64,000 nucleotides of DNA from Lachnospiraceae bacterium UBA7054 (GCA_002492725.1 DLAF01000050.1:62001-126000), one strand, 5' to 3'; counted from the stretch's first letter, positions 35,035 to 44,905 are shown. Made by a program: numbers and translations. The notes: generated by a model from the letters alone, not told the origin.

Positions 35035-35916
35035 CTAAAAAGCAAGTTTCCACGCCAGATAGAAGAAAAATGCGGGAACCCTGCACAAATACCACAGCGC
35101 CCTCTCCCCTGTCTCCTCTTTCAGTTTCCTTGCCGGAGTCCGCGCAAATCTGCCGTAAATCTGATAAAGCAGCATCATCTTAAGCTTGACTTTTGCGCAG
35201 ATTACGGGATCATCCAGGTAAATCTTTGCGCGCAGCACCATCCCCTGCGGCGAGTGGATTTTCATCCGCTTCCCCGTGTTTGTCAAGCCGTTTTCCAGAT
35301 AATCGCAGTAGTAAATATTTTCATTGATATGCACCATGCGGTAGGGCCCGGACATCTGCATCCACACCACATCCTCCGGCAGAAACTTTTCCCCCGGAAA
35401 CGTCGGAAACGGATACTGCTTTAAGATCGAGGTATAAAAAACCTCCGCCTTATCGCCGCCGATTCCCCCGTTGATGCGCACTTCGGCATAGGTGCCGATC
35501 AGTTCGTCCGCAGGAAAATAGGCAGTATTTACCCTGCCGTCCCCGTGACAGCGCAGGAAACTGTAGCCGCACAGATTCGGCGTACCCTGATACTTTTCGT
35601 GATATCGCAGGATCGTCTCCACCGCATTTTGGGGCAGATAGTCGTCGCTGTCCACGATAAAGGTAAGTTCCGTCGTAATCTCCCGGATGCCGCGGTTTAA
35701 AGCAGTGTGTTTTCCCGCGTTTTTCTGCGCGATGTATCGTATCTCTACCGGTCCTTTTTCATAAGAAGCAATCAGCGCTTCCGTATCGTCCCCGCTGCCG
35801 TCATCCACCACCAACCAGAGAAAGTCCTGATTTGTCTGCGCCTTCAGGCTCTCATAGAGTCTTGGCAGATAATCCGCCCTGTTATAGGTGGGCGTTAAGA
35901 TTGTCAGTTTATGCAT
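35035..35916 (-). CDS. GT2 family glycosyltransferase
   Basis: This 293-residue protein is started at MHKLTILTPTYNRADYL; the ATG overlaps the upstream stop by 8 bases (ATGCATAA), with GGAGG before it. GT-A features: TPTYNRADYLPRL, VVDDGSGDDTEAL, FIVDSDDYL (DxD-like) and FLPEDVVW as the acceptor-side acidic motif. No transmembrane region is convincing apart from a C-terminal hydrophobic tail (FFFYLAWKL). It is a cytosolic glycan-chain-building enzyme in the operon. Confidence 0.9.
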   Translation of the reverse strand: MHKLTILTPTYNRADYLPRLYESLKAQTNQDFLWLVVDDGSGDDTEALIASYEKGPVEIRYIAQKNAGKHTALNRGIREITTELTFIVDSDDYLPQNAVETILRYHEKYQGTPNLCGYSFLRCHGDGRVNTAYFPADELIGTYAEVRINGGIGGDKAEVFYTSILKQYPFPTFPGEKFLPEDVVWMQMSGPYRMVHINENIYYCDYLENGLTNTGKRMKIHSPQGMVLRAKIYLDDPVICAKVKLKMMLLYQIYGRFARTPARKLKEETGERALWYLCRVPAFFFYLAWKLAF

Positions 35917-36967
35917 GAATCCCCGTCGCCTCCAAAAAACGTGCCGCAATGCTGCCCGTAGAATACTTGTCCTTCAGTTTCGCACCGCCAAGGGAAAGCC
36001 TTTCCGCCAGTGCATCATCCTCTGCTACCCGAAGCATCGCCTCCGCCAGCGCCCTGCGGTCTTTCACCGGCACCAGAAGGCCGCTTACGCCCTCTTCCAT
36101 GTAAACCCGCGCGCCGCCGATCGGACAGTCTGTGGAGATCGTGGGAATTCCCATGGCAAGCGCCTCCAGCATGGAATTGGAAATGCCTTCAAAATCCGAG
36201 GAAAGGACAAACATCCGGCTGTCTACGATCTCTTCCTTGACTTGCTTTGAAAACCCGTGCCACACCACGTCTTTGTCGATTCCAAGCTCCTTTGCCAGAT
36301 TTTTCAGCTTTTCTTCCAGTTCGCCCTCGCCGTATATGTGAAGCTGATAATCCGTCCTGCGCTTTTTAAAATCCGCAAACGCAGAAAGCAATAGCGCCTG
36401 GTTTTTCTGGCTGTGCAGCCGCCCCACCGTAACGATCTTTTTTGCCCGCTCTCCCGTATAACGCGCCGGAAGGTCCGCATCGATGGGATTGGGGATGACC
36501 ACCGCCTTTTTCGCGATATCCGGCGGGAAATAGGGTATGCCGTCCTCCGTCTGAAACGTAATCACATCCGCATGGCGGTAGGCCCAATTACGAAGCTTTT
36601 TCACATTACAGCTGTCGGGACTGTTGCGCTCCGCCACCAGAAGGCGTCTTTTCATGCCAAAGGTCGCAATCACGGAAAATACCGCTCCCATCACGCTGAA
36701 AGCAAAGATATGACAGCCCGGATTCTTCTTAAAATAGCTGCGCATTTTTAAGATCCGCCCGCCCCAGATCAGCGGATTTCCCTTCGACTGCCTGGAGATC
36801 GCAAAATCTTCCACCCGCTCATCCAGTTCGTAGGCATGCTCATAACCTGCAAACTGCATGATTGCTACCGGGATTCCCCGCTTCACATATTCGCCGGACA
36901 AAAGCGATATCACCCGCTCTGTACCGCCGCCCGTCATGTTGGGAATGATAAATACAATCTTATTCAT
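35909..36967 (-). CDS. GT4 family glycosyltransferase
   Basis: This 352-residue GT-B protein has the N-terminal GGGTERVISLL loop (TGGGTER), IVTVGRLHSQKNQALLLSAF in the C-terminal Rossmann half, LHIYGEGELEEKLKN, and the nucleotide-sugar-binding SSDFEGISNSMLEALAMGIP (EX7E motif). GAGGAG lies 7 bases before the ATG. It is a retaining sugar transferase on the cytosolic side of the membrane, coupled to the next GT2 gene by overlap. Confidence 0.94.
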   Translation of the reverse strand: MNKIVFIIPNMTGGGTERVISLLSGEYVKRGIPVAIMQFAGYEHAYELDERVEDFAISRQSKGNPLIWGGRILKMRSYFKKNPGCHIFAFSVMGAVFSVIATFGMKRRLLVAERNSPDSCNVKKLRNWAYRHADVITFQTEDGIPYFPPDIAKKAVVIPNPIDADLPARYTGERAKKIVTVGRLHSQKNQALLLSAFADFKKRRTDYQLHIYGEGELEEKLKNLAKELGIDKDVVWHGFSKQVKEEIVDSRMFVLSSDFEGISNSMLEALAMGIPTISTDCPIGGARVYMEEGVSGLLVPVKDRRALAEAMLRVAEDDALAERLSLGGAKLKDKYSTGSIAARFLEATGIHA

Positions 36968-37008
36968 AGACTGCTCCTCATTTTCCGCGCATCGTGGCAG
37001 GGAAACAC

Positions 37009-38838
37009 TTAGTAATCCGTTTTCCAGATGCCCCGCTGATAAAACTGATCACTGGCGTCGATCCCCTGCAGATCATCGTTTAAGGCGATCGTCCTGTCAA
37101 AGAGATTGGTACGGGTAAACGCAGCCACAAGCAGGAAGAAGGCAGCCGCCGCTGCCGCCATCAAAAGCTTCCTCTTCCTGCCGCGCGCCGAAGGCCCCTC
37201 TTCTCTGGCAGGCGCATTCCCCTCACGATCATGCGCCATCCCGCGCAGCTGTGCAATCCGCTTTTCCATAAATTCCACCCACTCCGCCATACCGCAGACC
37301 GCATAAGGAATCAGCGCTGCAAAATAAGGGATCGTGTAGGACGCGCCGGATTCCCAGATCATATGAAAGAGATACCCGCCTAAAAAGACCACTGCCCCCA
37401 TCAGTTCATAAAGATTTCTGCTGTTCCACCTAAGGAGCACATAAAGCAGCGCTCCCGCCCAGATCAAGGTCTGCAAATCATTCAACAAAAGAGAATATCT
37501 CACGCTCCCCCTGCCGTAGATCAGACTCTGCAACGGCGCCGGGATCTCCACCGCCGCCTCCCGGTCTCTGGTACAAATCAAAGTGATAAAAGTGGGGTCA
37601 TTCCACTGAAAGGCAGTCTTTCTCGCAAAAAAGGGGATGCCGTAATCCAAGGGATTTTCCATCAGCTCTCCCACTGTGCTTTTGATTTCCTGTTTTGTGG
37701 CTTCCACTGCCTTTTCCGTATCATAAGCAGCTTCCGTATACACATCACAGATAAACCCATTGTAAGTGCCGGGCGCCATGGGTGCGTCCTGCAATCCCAT
37801 CACCACCCAGGAAATCATGGGGATTCCCTCCGGAAGTTCCCGCCCCGCGATGCGCTCCACAATCCGATTACTGCACCCGTTACAGAGGATAACACTGCCA
37901 GCCAGGCAGAGAATAAATAACAGGGAGACCGTCCATTTTTTCGGCTGCGGATCCTTCGTTAAAAACAGGCTGTCAATCATGTCATATACCAAAAAACAGG
38001 CAATAGCGATCAGCCAGACCAAACAGTTCATCTTAAGTACCGTGGCTGCCCCCATGCAGAGTGAGGAAATCGCTATGTATCGGTAACGCCTCTTTAAAAA
38101 ATAGCGTGACGCAAACCAAACCGCTCCCAAAGACAGCGCCATTCCCGGTAAAATACCGTAGAGATAGGTCACATAAAAGGCTAACGGCGACCAAATCAGC
38201 AGGCCTATATATACCAGATTGCGCAGTCCCTTCCGAGGCCAAAAGAAGACGGTCAGCTTTGCCAGCAGGCCGTATATGACGACCAGGCAAAATACGTTTA
38301 CCAGTTGAACCGCCACATAGTTCCCTGCCCCGAAAACAAAACTTAAAAGGTAGAAATAAAGGATGATGCCCGATTGAAAAGGGTATCGAAAAAGATATCC
38401 GCCTTCCTCAAAAGCGGAAAAATCCCCCTGCCGCCACTGCATGGCAACCGCCCATACCTTCGCCGGATCAGACCCCGGCGCAAGCTGCGTCAACAACACA
38501 TAAATGGTACCCACCGCAAAGGTAAATAGCAGTAGTCCCCAAAACACCATATCGTCACGCTTTTGCGTCCATCGAAACGAATCCCGGTCCCTTATCGTCT
38601 GCCACAATCGCCGCGCTAAGAAAAATGAAGCGGAACAAAGGATAAACAGGAAAAAATGACGCAGGGGAGCGTCCGCAATGTTAAGCGTCCGCTCCTGCGG
38701 CGTGCCGTCTTCCAGTACGATTTTTCCCAAAAAGCCGGTTGAAAACAGGCTATGCAGAAGCAGGAGAAACAAAGCCCCTGCGAGCATGATTCGGAGTAAA
38801 CTATTCACAAATCGGTAAAACACCGTATTCTGGTTCAT
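37009..38838 (-). CDS. GT-C membrane glycosyltransferase (GT39/PMT-like)
   Basis: This protein has ~610 residues and about 12 helices. APGSDPAKVWAVAMQWRQGDF lies in the loop where PMT/ArnT-like enzymes carry the catalytic Asp, and RYPFQSGIILYFYLL follows. A charged linker precedes the last helix, and a soluble tail follows. A promoter -10 lies only ~10 bases before the first in-frame ATG (38865), so I favour the ATG at 38838, which has GCGGGA upstream and a leader of ~30 bases. It heads the 38838-29768 operon. The sugar donor is presumably polyprenyl-linked. Confidence 0.82.
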   Translation of the reverse strand: MNQNTVFYRFVNSLLRIMLAGALFLLLLHSLFSTGFLGKIVLEDGTPQERTLNIADAPLRHFFLFILCSASFFLARRLWQTIRDRDSFRWTQKRDDMVFWGLLLFTFAVGTIYVLLTQLAPGSDPAKVWAVAMQWRQGDFSAFEEGGYLFRYPFQSGIILYFYLLSFVFGAGNYVAVQLVNVFCLVVIYGLLAKLTVFFWPRKGLRNLVYIGLLIWSPLAFYVTYLYGILPGMALSLGAVWFASRYFLKRRYRYIAISSLCMGAATVLKMNCLVWLIAIACFLVYDMIDSLFLTKDPQPKKWTVSLLFILCLAGSVILCNGCSNRIVERIAGRELPEGIPMISWVVMGLQDAPMAPGTYNGFICDVYTEAAYDTEKAVEATKQEIKSTVGELMENPLDYGIPFFARKTAFQWNDPTFITLICTRDREAAVEIPAPLQSLIYGRGSVRYSLLLNDLQTLIWAGALLYVLLRWNSRNLYELMGAVVFLGGYLFHMIWESGASYTIPYFAALIPYAVCGMAEWVEFMEKRIAQLRGMAHDREGNAPAREEGPSARGRKRKLLMAAAAAAFFLLVAAFTRTNLFDRTIALNDDLQGIDASDQFYQRGIWKTDY

Positions 38839-38876
38839 AAATCCCGCCGTCCCACATTTTTCCATAATCTTTTCTT

Positions 38877-38905
38877 ATTTTACCCTGTTTTTCCATAAAA
38901 CACAA
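38877..38905 (-). promoter_or_regulatory. Sigma-A promoter of the glycosyltransferase operon
   Basis: On the minus strand TTGTGT (38900-38905), 17 bases and TAAAAT (38877-38882). Its position argues for the 38838 start of the first gene. Confidence 0.65.
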
Positions 38906-38980
38906 TACGGACTCCCGTGTCACCTACAACAATTCGAAGTATTTACGAATCGTATATTTCTATCTTTTGTATTTCGGGCT

Positions 38981-39057
38981 ACAACTTTTTGTTGTGTGAT
39001 AGCATTTAGAACAACGAAAATGCCAATACTTACGGTATGCCTCGTTGTAAACAACGA
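38981..39057 (+). promoter_or_regulatory. Operator-like array upstream of the XRE gene
   Basis: Three related elements: ACAAC-TTTTT-GTTGT (38981-38995), a half-site ACAACGA (39011-39017) and the palindrome TCGTTGT-AA-ACAACGA (39042-39057). They lie between the divergent glycosyltransferase promoter and the regulator gene, so they are probably its binding sites. Confidence 0.55.
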
Positions 39058-39095
39058 AGCGCATCCTAAGGAAGCAGAAAGGAGTTTGGAAGGAA

Positions 39096-39440
39096 ATGAA
39101 AGAGCTGCGCATGATCATCCGAGACCTGCGGGAAGACAGGGATATCAAACAAAAGACCATCGCCGAATATCTGGGCGTATCGCAGCAATCCTACTCCAAC
39201 TACGAAAACGGCCACCGCGAAATCCCAATCTGGGCCGTTACCAAACTCGCTAAATTCTACGAGGTCAGCATAGACTATCTGCTCGGCATGGAAGAGGGCT
39301 ACGCCGGCAGCACCAATCTAAGCGGAAAATACCTAGGAGACGTCACCATGCATGACGTCGTCTACGATATCCAAAAGCTGAATCCGCAGAACAGGCGCGA
39401 TCTGCTCAAATATATTAAATTTCTGAAACAGTCGGAATAA
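39096..39440 (+). CDS. XRE-family helix-turn-helix regulator
   Basis: This 114-residue protein carries an XRE HTH (residues ~4-62): LRMIIRDLREDRDIKQKTIAEYLGVS then QQSYSNYENGHREIP and LAKFYEVSIDYLLG. A C-terminal extension (about 70-114, NPQNRRDLLKYIKFLK) could mediate dimers. AAGGAA precedes the ATG. The palindromic ACAACGA elements just upstream suggest autoregulation and perhaps control of the divergent glycosyltransferase operon. A strong shared terminator follows. Confidence 0.93.
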   Translation: MKELRMIIRDLREDRDIKQKTIAEYLGVSQQSYSNYENGHREIPIWAVTKLAKFYEVSIDYLLGMEEGYAGSTNLSGKYLGDVTMHDVVYDIQKLNPQNRRDLLKYIKFLKQSE

Positions 39441-39483
39441 GAAACAGCAAAACAGCGACACAGCAAAGATGATAACGACATAA

Positions 39484-39512
39484 AAAACAGCGGCCGGATC
39501 GGCCGCTGTTTT
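39484..39512. terminator. Bidirectional rho-independent terminator
   Basis: Perfect 13-base arms (AAAACAGCGGCCG) with a 3-base loop. T-runs follow on both strands (TTTTATTGTT on plus, TTTTTTA on minus). It ends both the XRE gene and the converging 39537-44756 gene. Confidence 0.95.
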
Positions 39513-39536
39513 ATTGTTACCCGATGGAACTGTTTT

Positions 39537-42500
39537 TTAATGCACTTTGATCTTCATGGTAAAGCCTGTCGCTTTCTTGGAGGTCTTCGTCCCCTGCCCT
39601 TTATACTTCACATAGAACTTCACATTGTTGGTCGTTCCGTTCGCAAAGCCGACAGCCTCTTTCAGATGTACGGTCACTTTCATGGAACCGTCCGCCTGCG
39701 GCGTCTGTATCAGCGTAAAGCTGTCGTTAGCCAGCTCGTCCTTCTCGTCGAAGTATACTTCCTCAATCGTACCCACAGAACCCGTCTTCGGCTTCACCAC
39801 AAAGGATGCATTGTAATCCTTCGTCGAAAGAAATACATCCATGCTCGTCTTATCCGTCGTCACCTTCGGCAGAATCTGCTCGGTCTTGATGCGGATATTC
39901 TTCGAGAACACACCGTAATCCGTATTCGCCTCGCCCGCATAACCTTTGACCTTTACCCAGATGCGCACCGTATAAGATTTATTATGCTCAAGTTCCGCGT
40001 AGCTGTATGTGATGGAACCGTCTGCATTTTGCGTCTCCACCGTCTTCTTCGGTGTTACAAAGAATTTGCCCGCATTTTTCCCTTCCCGGATCATGCTGAT
40101 ATCAAAGTATTTGCTCTCCTTCTTCGAAGCGGTGTCATATATCTTCACCGCTTCAATTTCACCGACAACATTCTTCAGCGCAGGTGTGTACACGATACCG
40201 TTTTTATCATTCGCCTCGCCCTCGCGGTTCAACAGATTGATCTTTCCCTTCACCGTCGTATCCAAATAAATATCATCCTTACTGATGACCTTCACTTTAA
40301 AGGTCACGGGCTTCGCCGAAACGGTCGTCACGCCGTCTTTCCGGTATCTGGCCGTCATCGTAAAACTATAAGTTCCCTCACTCAGATTCTTATCCTTCAG
40401 GGATACCCTCAGCACGCTGTTTTCCTTTTGCTCCGGCGTACCTTCCTGTTGTTTCTCCTCCACACTGAATGTAAAGAACCGTTCCGCGCCGGACTTGCCC
40501 TTCGTTGTACACACGATCGCCGTTTCCTGGTTATCATTTCCCACAGGCGCAAGCGTATAGCCTTCCGGCATGCCGCTCACTTGAAACGTCACCTCTGGAG
40601 TTTCCCGATAACTTACATCATCTTCAGCCGCACCATCCAAATTCAAATTCGCGTTATGATTGTTTTCAAATACAATCTTATTGAGCTGCAAATTACCCTT
40701 GCCAAACTTCACCGTAGGCTTACTATCCACCACCTTGACCTTGAGGATTGCCTTCTTAAGACCCGATCTTGCGGTTTCCGGATCGCACTCAAACTGATAC
40801 GTTCCCTTCTTGATCGTCTGCCCGCTCTTTATGGCAACAGTTCCCTCTCCGTTTTCATAAGTTACCTGAAGTTTTGCAATTTCTTCCTCGTTCTTACTCG
40901 TCACCACCGGCCTAAACGCTTGTGTCGGCTCAATCTCCAAACCGCTCAGACTGGAGACCAGCTTAAACTTCGCCTCCTTTTCCGGATAATTCAGATTCAA
41001 AGACACCGTGCCCGGATCCGTTTTCACGGTAGGTTTCTTATCGCTGACATTTACGGTATAAGTATACGTCAGTGTCCTCTCTTGCCCATTCTTATCCAGA
41101 TCCCAGGCCGGATTGCGCAGCACCAGCTTCATCTTCAAAGGATCTTTTTCCATCACCGGCGTGAATTTCACCGCAATAGCGCCGTCCTTGATTGCAGGGC
41201 TTCCTTCTGCCATCGCGATCGTGCCGTTCGTCTCCTCCACAGTATAGGTATCATCCAGAACCACGGATTCCTTTTTCTTAGACTTCTTATCGTAGAGCAC
41301 AAGGCTGATTTCCTGCGCATCTGCTTCCGCATAATAACTGCCCTTCGTTGTCCGCAGAGCCCAAGAAGGCGCCGTCGTGCAGGTCGGCATCGTCACCTTT
41401 ACCCTCTTTGCCGCACTGTCATCGTAACCTTCAAAGTAGAGAGCAAGATACCCTGTCAGCGCAGCTTTCTTATCACTCTTCCGATATCGCAGATTGCTCC
41501 CGCTGCGCTTGATCACGACCTTCCCTTTTGCCAGGTCCGTGGTATCGTTGTCGATCACAAAATTATCCGCAAAGAGTCTGTCATCCTCCTTCTGCGTAAG
41601 GGGTTCAAGCGCCACCCTGCTGATCTTCGCACCGCCAAGCTTTGTGATCTCGGTGATGACTGTTATCGTCTCACCCTTCGAATTCGTACCGCCATTTTTG
41701 TAGAAGAGATTGAACTTAGCTTTCTTCTCATTAAATTTAACAGTTGGATTCGGCTTGCTCGCCTTGACTGTAATAGTCAAAGGCATCAGATTCTTCTCAC
41801 TCGTATCGCCGTTTACACCGACGCGCACCTTATAGGTACCATCCTTAATCGTCTCGGCGACCGGTCTGATGCGAAATCTTCTACAGGTTCCGCTGCTCTT
41901 CTCCGCGTCATATGACGCCGTAAACGGTGTCGTCCCCGGAGTCGTCTCCTCATAGAGTGTAATGTTCGCATCTTCAAGTCCGATTCCATCCGCCGAAATC
42001 AACTCAAGAACCGCACCCTCCTCTATTCTCGGATTTACCGTAAGTTTCGAGCTGGTAAGCCGGAAGCCTCCCCCGTAGACCCTCACCACAAACTTCTGGG
42101 TAATCTTTTCCTTCTCCGAGTTTGCAGAGTTTTTCGCTGTCACCGTGATGGTTGCTTCCCCCTCACAGCCTTTGAGAATGGTCACCTCGTTGACGGGACT
42201 TGCCGCCGCCGTCTTATCGCTCTTTAAGGTAGCTACCTTCGCGTTGCTGGTCGTCCAGGTAAGTTCCCTGCTGATGCTCTCCTCTGTGTCATAAACATTT
42301 GCTTTTAGTTTAAATTTCTGGTCTTTCGACCCTACAATATTCTTCTCGATGGAGGCGGTCTGAATGCCGTCCGTATCTCCCGTGACCTTCACATGAGTAC
42401 TATAATCCGAAGCTTTCAGGATAATATTTTCGGCATCTACCGATACCACGCTCACCGTTCTGTTGATTGTGATCGGCTTGCCGTCTCCGCCCTTCAACTC

Positions 42501-44756
42501 AATGGTAACCGTCGCGGATGCCTTATTTTTCCCCTCGGTTCCGGCAGCGGTAATCACACCCGTTTTATCAATTTTTGCCACCTTTTCATTATCGGATTTG
42601 ACTGCAGTCAGCTGCGTCGCCGGAATCGGTTTCCCGTCCTCATCGAGCAAAAACATACGGCAAGTCTGACCCACTTTGAGTTCTACCCCGAGATAGCCCG
42701 ACGGATCTGTAAGGCCATTCTGTAACGGCGTACCGTTGGAAAACTCCACCGTCACCGTCTGTCCCTTAATATTATCCGGAGTATTCTCACGAAACTCCGC
42801 TGTGATGACTGCACCACCCACCGGCATCTCGAAGTAATACTTTCCGTCCTTTTTCTGCATAGTACTGCCATTGCAGCGCAGGGACTCTGTGATAAACGTG
42901 TAAGTATTCTTCTGCGTCTCTGTCTGACTGTAGTATATGTAGCAGAGCTCTCTTTTCTCAACACCCTTTCCCTTGTTCTGGGTATTGACGTTTTCTTCCG
43001 CCTTTGTCTGGGTTCCTGCCCCTACCCAGATCGTACCGCCAGGGAAAATGTACTTGCCTTCGATTTCCTTCCCGTTGCTGTCCTTATCTTCCTTCATAAG
43101 GGCGCCATTCACATCCTCTACCGTATACCGATAAAAAGCGTTCTCCTCAGGTACCTTAAATCCATTTTCCAATGCATAATCATAGCCGTTGCTTCTTTCA
43201 TTCGCCACGATCACAAGGTCTGCCGCGTCAGACGGAAACGCGGTCTTTGCAATTTTAATACTATTGCAATCTATCACCACCTGCTTTAACTTCGTACACC
43301 CCTGAAAAGCGTACTCACAAATCTCATTAATCTGCTGAGGAAGTACAAGCTGTTTCAGACCATAGCATCCCTTGAAAGCCGACTTCCCAATGGTTACTGA
43401 AATTACACTCACATCTGCAAAATTAATGCAGACCAAGGCATTACAACCCTCAAATGCACCCTCCGGAATCAGGGAAAGAGTCTCGCCCGGCGTCAAATCC
43501 GTAAGCCCCGTACAGCCGGCAAAGACATAAGCGCCAAGTGCCTTCAGCACTTTATTGGGGGTTAAGTCGATCTTTTTGACCGCCTTACAATCTTTGAATG
43601 CCTTCTCCCCGATGGACTCCAACTTGATCGGGAACACAAAGTCGCTGTGGGAGCAGAACTGAGACAGCACCGTACAGCCGCTGAAGGCTTCCGCACCGAT
43701 GCTCTTAAGCTCGCTGTAATCCATGTCCTTCATGAAAACCAGATACAGCCTTGTATCTCCCCTAAAAGCAGCATCACCAATCGCCGTCACCGCCTTGGGA
43801 ATATTGATCTGGGTCAATGAAGTACAATTTTCAAACGCACTATTCTCTATTTTATTGACACCGGCGGGCAGGTAGACGCCCTTTAACGCTGTACATCCTT
43901 TAAAAGCCTCCGCTCCGATGCACTCAACACCCGCGGGAAGCTTCACATAGGTAATTCCCTGATTTCCGCTAAATACACTTGCCGCAATGGAGGTATATTT
44001 CTCTCCCTCCTCGGGCTGCTTCAATTCCACGTTGCCCTTAAACACCATCGGCTCTTCTATCGTATTCCCGCTTACCGTGGTACTCTGTTTCAGGACAGCT
44101 GTAAGAACGCCATTCTCGACCACGTAGCGATACTGCATGGAAGCGTTGGCGTCATAGCTGATACGCATACCGGTATCGTCCGTAAACGTTACGATTCGAC
44201 TGACATAATTCTGATCGGCAGGCTGCGTATCCTCTGGTTTTTCGGCAGGCTCTTTTGGCTGCTCTTCAACGGACTTTTTCCCTTCATCGTCCGTGGATGC
44301 AGCCGGCTTCTCCTCTTTGTCAGGGGTCTCCTGCGTCCCGCTTTCGTCACTCTCACCGGGTTTTACGCTTTCATCGCCTTCTCCGGGCGTTTCACTCTCG
44401 TCACCTTCATCGGGTTTTACGCTCTCATCGCCTTCTCCGGGCGTTGCACTCCCGTCACCTTCTCCGGGTTTTACGCTCTCATCGCCTTCTCCGGGCGTTG
44501 CACTCTCGCCACCTTCTTCGGGCTTAGCGCCCTCATCGCCTATTCCGGGCTTGACACTCTCGCCGCCTTTTCCGGGCGCTTTGCTTTCTTCACCTTCCCC
44601 AGGCGTTTCGCTCTGCTTGTCCTCCGTCTCCTCTGGCGATTTCACGACAGACGGTTCCTGCCCCGGATTCGTTTCCGCTGCCAGGACCGTCATACCGTTT
44701 CCGCTCATCGCCAGACTGAGCGCCAACAATACTGCGAGTACTCTTCTCTTTCTCAT
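39537..44756 (-). CDS. Secreted BspA-type leucine-rich repeat surface protein
   Basis: The protein has 1739 residues when started at MRKRRVLAVLLALSLAM, with GGTGGA before that ATG (44756). The signal peptide ends near VLAAE. An acidic Pro/Gly repeat linker (about 50-140) follows, then a domain of LRR_5/BspA-type repeats (about 255-500) with units such as IGAEAFKGCTALKGVYLPAG and IGDAAFRG. After that come many beta-sandwich-like modules, one of them Big_2-like (VITAAGTEGKNKASATVTI, about 720-770). No LPxTG motif or C-terminal helix is visible, so anchoring is unexplained. Such proteins bind host or matrix ligands in gut bacteria. Monocistronic between a mapped promoter and the terminator at 39484. 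Confidence 0.9.
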   Translation of the reverse strand: MRKRRVLAVLLALSLAMSGNGMTVLAAETNPGQEPSVVKSPEETEDKQSETPGEGEESKAPGKGGESVKPGIGDEGAKPEEGGESATPGEGDESVKPGEGDGSATPGEGDESVKPDEGDESETPGEGDESVKPGESDESGTQETPDKEEKPAASTDDEGKKSVEEQPKEPAEKPEDTQPADQNYVSRIVTFTDDTGMRISYDANASMQYRYVVENGVLTAVLKQSTTVSGNTIEEPMVFKGNVELKQPEEGEKYTSIAASVFSGNQGITYVKLPAGVECIGAEAFKGCTALKGVYLPAGVNKIENSAFENCTSLTQINIPKAVTAIGDAAFRGDTRLYLVFMKDMDYSELKSIGAEAFSGCTVLSQFCSHSDFVFPIKLESIGEKAFKDCKAVKKIDLTPNKVLKALGAYVFAGCTGLTDLTPGETLSLIPEGAFEGCNALVCINFADVSVISVTIGKSAFKGCYGLKQLVLPQQINEICEYAFQGCTKLKQVVIDCNSIKIAKTAFPSDAADLVIVANERSNGYDYALENGFKVPEENAFYRYTVEDVNGALMKEDKDSNGKEIEGKYIFPGGTIWVGAGTQTKAEENVNTQNKGKGVEKRELCYIYYSQTETQKNTYTFITESLRCNGSTMQKKDGKYYFEMPVGGAVITAEFRENTPDNIKGQTVTVEFSNGTPLQNGLTDPSGYLGVELKVGQTCRMFLLDEDGKPIPATQLTAVKSDNEKVAKIDKTGVITAAGTEGKNKASATVTIELKGGDGKPITINRTVSVVSVDAENIILKASDYSTHVKVTGDTDGIQTASIEKNIVGSKDQKFKLKANVYDTEESISRELTWTTSNAKVATLKSDKTAAASPVNEVTILKGCEGEATITVTAKNSANSEKEKITQKFVVRVYGGGFRLTSSKLTVNPRIEEGAVLELISADGIGLEDANITLYEETTPGTTPFTASYDAEKSSGTCRRFRIRPVAETIKDGTYKVRVGVNGDTSEKNLMPLTITVKASKPNPTVKFNEKKAKFNLFYKNGGTNSKGETITVITEITKLGGAKISRVALEPLTQKEDDRLFADNFVIDNDTTDLAKGKVVIKRSGSNLRYRKSDKKAALTGYLALYFEGYDDSAAKRVKVTMPTCTTAPSWALRTTKGSYYAEADAQEISLVLYDKKSKKKESVVLDDTYTVEETNGTIAMAEGSPAIKDGAIAVKFTPVMEKDPLKMKLVLRNPAWDLDKNGQERTLTYTYTVNVSDKKPTVKTDPGTVSLNLNYPEKEAKFKLVSSLSGLEIEPTQAFRPVVTSKNEEEIAKLQVTYENGEGTVAIKSGQTIKKGTYQFECDPETARSGLKKAILKVKVVDSKPTVKFGKGNLQLNKIVFENNHNANLNLDGAAEDDVSYRETPEVTFQVSGMPEGYTLAPVGNDNQETAIVCTTKGKSGAERFFTFSVEEKQQEGTPEQKENSVLRVSLKDKNLSEGTYSFTMTARYRKDGVTTVSAKPVTFKVKVISKDDIYLDTTVKGKINLLNREGEANDKNGIVYTPALKNVVGEIEAVKIYDTASKKESKYFDISMIREGKNAGKFFVTPKKTVETQNADGSITYSYAELEHNKSYTVRIWVKVKGYAGEANTDYGVFSKNIRIKTEQILPKVTTDKTSMDVFLSTKDYNASFVVKPKTGSVGTIEEVYFDEKDELANDSFTLIQTPQADGSMKVTVHLKEAVGFANGTTNNVKFYVKYKGQGTKTSKKATGFTMKIKVH
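44343..44609 (-). repeat. 27-base-period minisatellite in LRR protein linker
   Basis: This encodes about ten 9-residue units of the type ES(V/A)(K/T)PGEGD, alternating KP and TP forms so that 54-base pairs of units are nearly identical. It stays in frame. Copy number may vary between strains. Confidence 0.85.
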
Positions 44757-44841
44757 CGTTCTTCCACCTTTTCCCATGTGTGCATTCGCTGTTTGTTCCG
44801 TATTTTCAGGTGCTTTGCTGTATCACCCACATTGAGAGTTG

Positions 44842-44858
44842 CATAATATTTTATTATG
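44842..44858. promoter_or_regulatory. AT-rich inverted repeat in LRR gene leader
   Basis: CATAATA-TTT-TATTATG, perfect 7-base arms, 10-15 bases downstream of the expected transcription start. It could be an operator or a leader hairpin. Confidence 0.45.
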
Positions 44859-44876
44859 TCACCCTAGATGGTAATG

Positions 44877-44905
44877 ATTATAACATCTGTAATTGTATTA
44901 TGCAA
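44877..44905 (-). promoter_or_regulatory. Sigma-A promoter of LRR surface protein gene
   Basis: On the minus strand TTGCAT (44900-44905), exactly 17 bases and a perfect TATAAT (44877-44882). It gives a leader of about 115 bases before the ATG at 44756. Confidence 0.8.

Noticed and set aside
39540..41915. 791-codon open frame on the plus strand
   Set aside because: It is antisense to the giant LRR surface gene. The translation is rich in Arg, His, Leu and Ile without domains, and there is no ribosome site; it mirrors the codon bias of the real gene.
44343..44609. Possible CRISPR array because of regular repeats
   Set aside because: The repeats are contiguous 27-base coding units without unique spacers and keep the reading frame of a surface protein.
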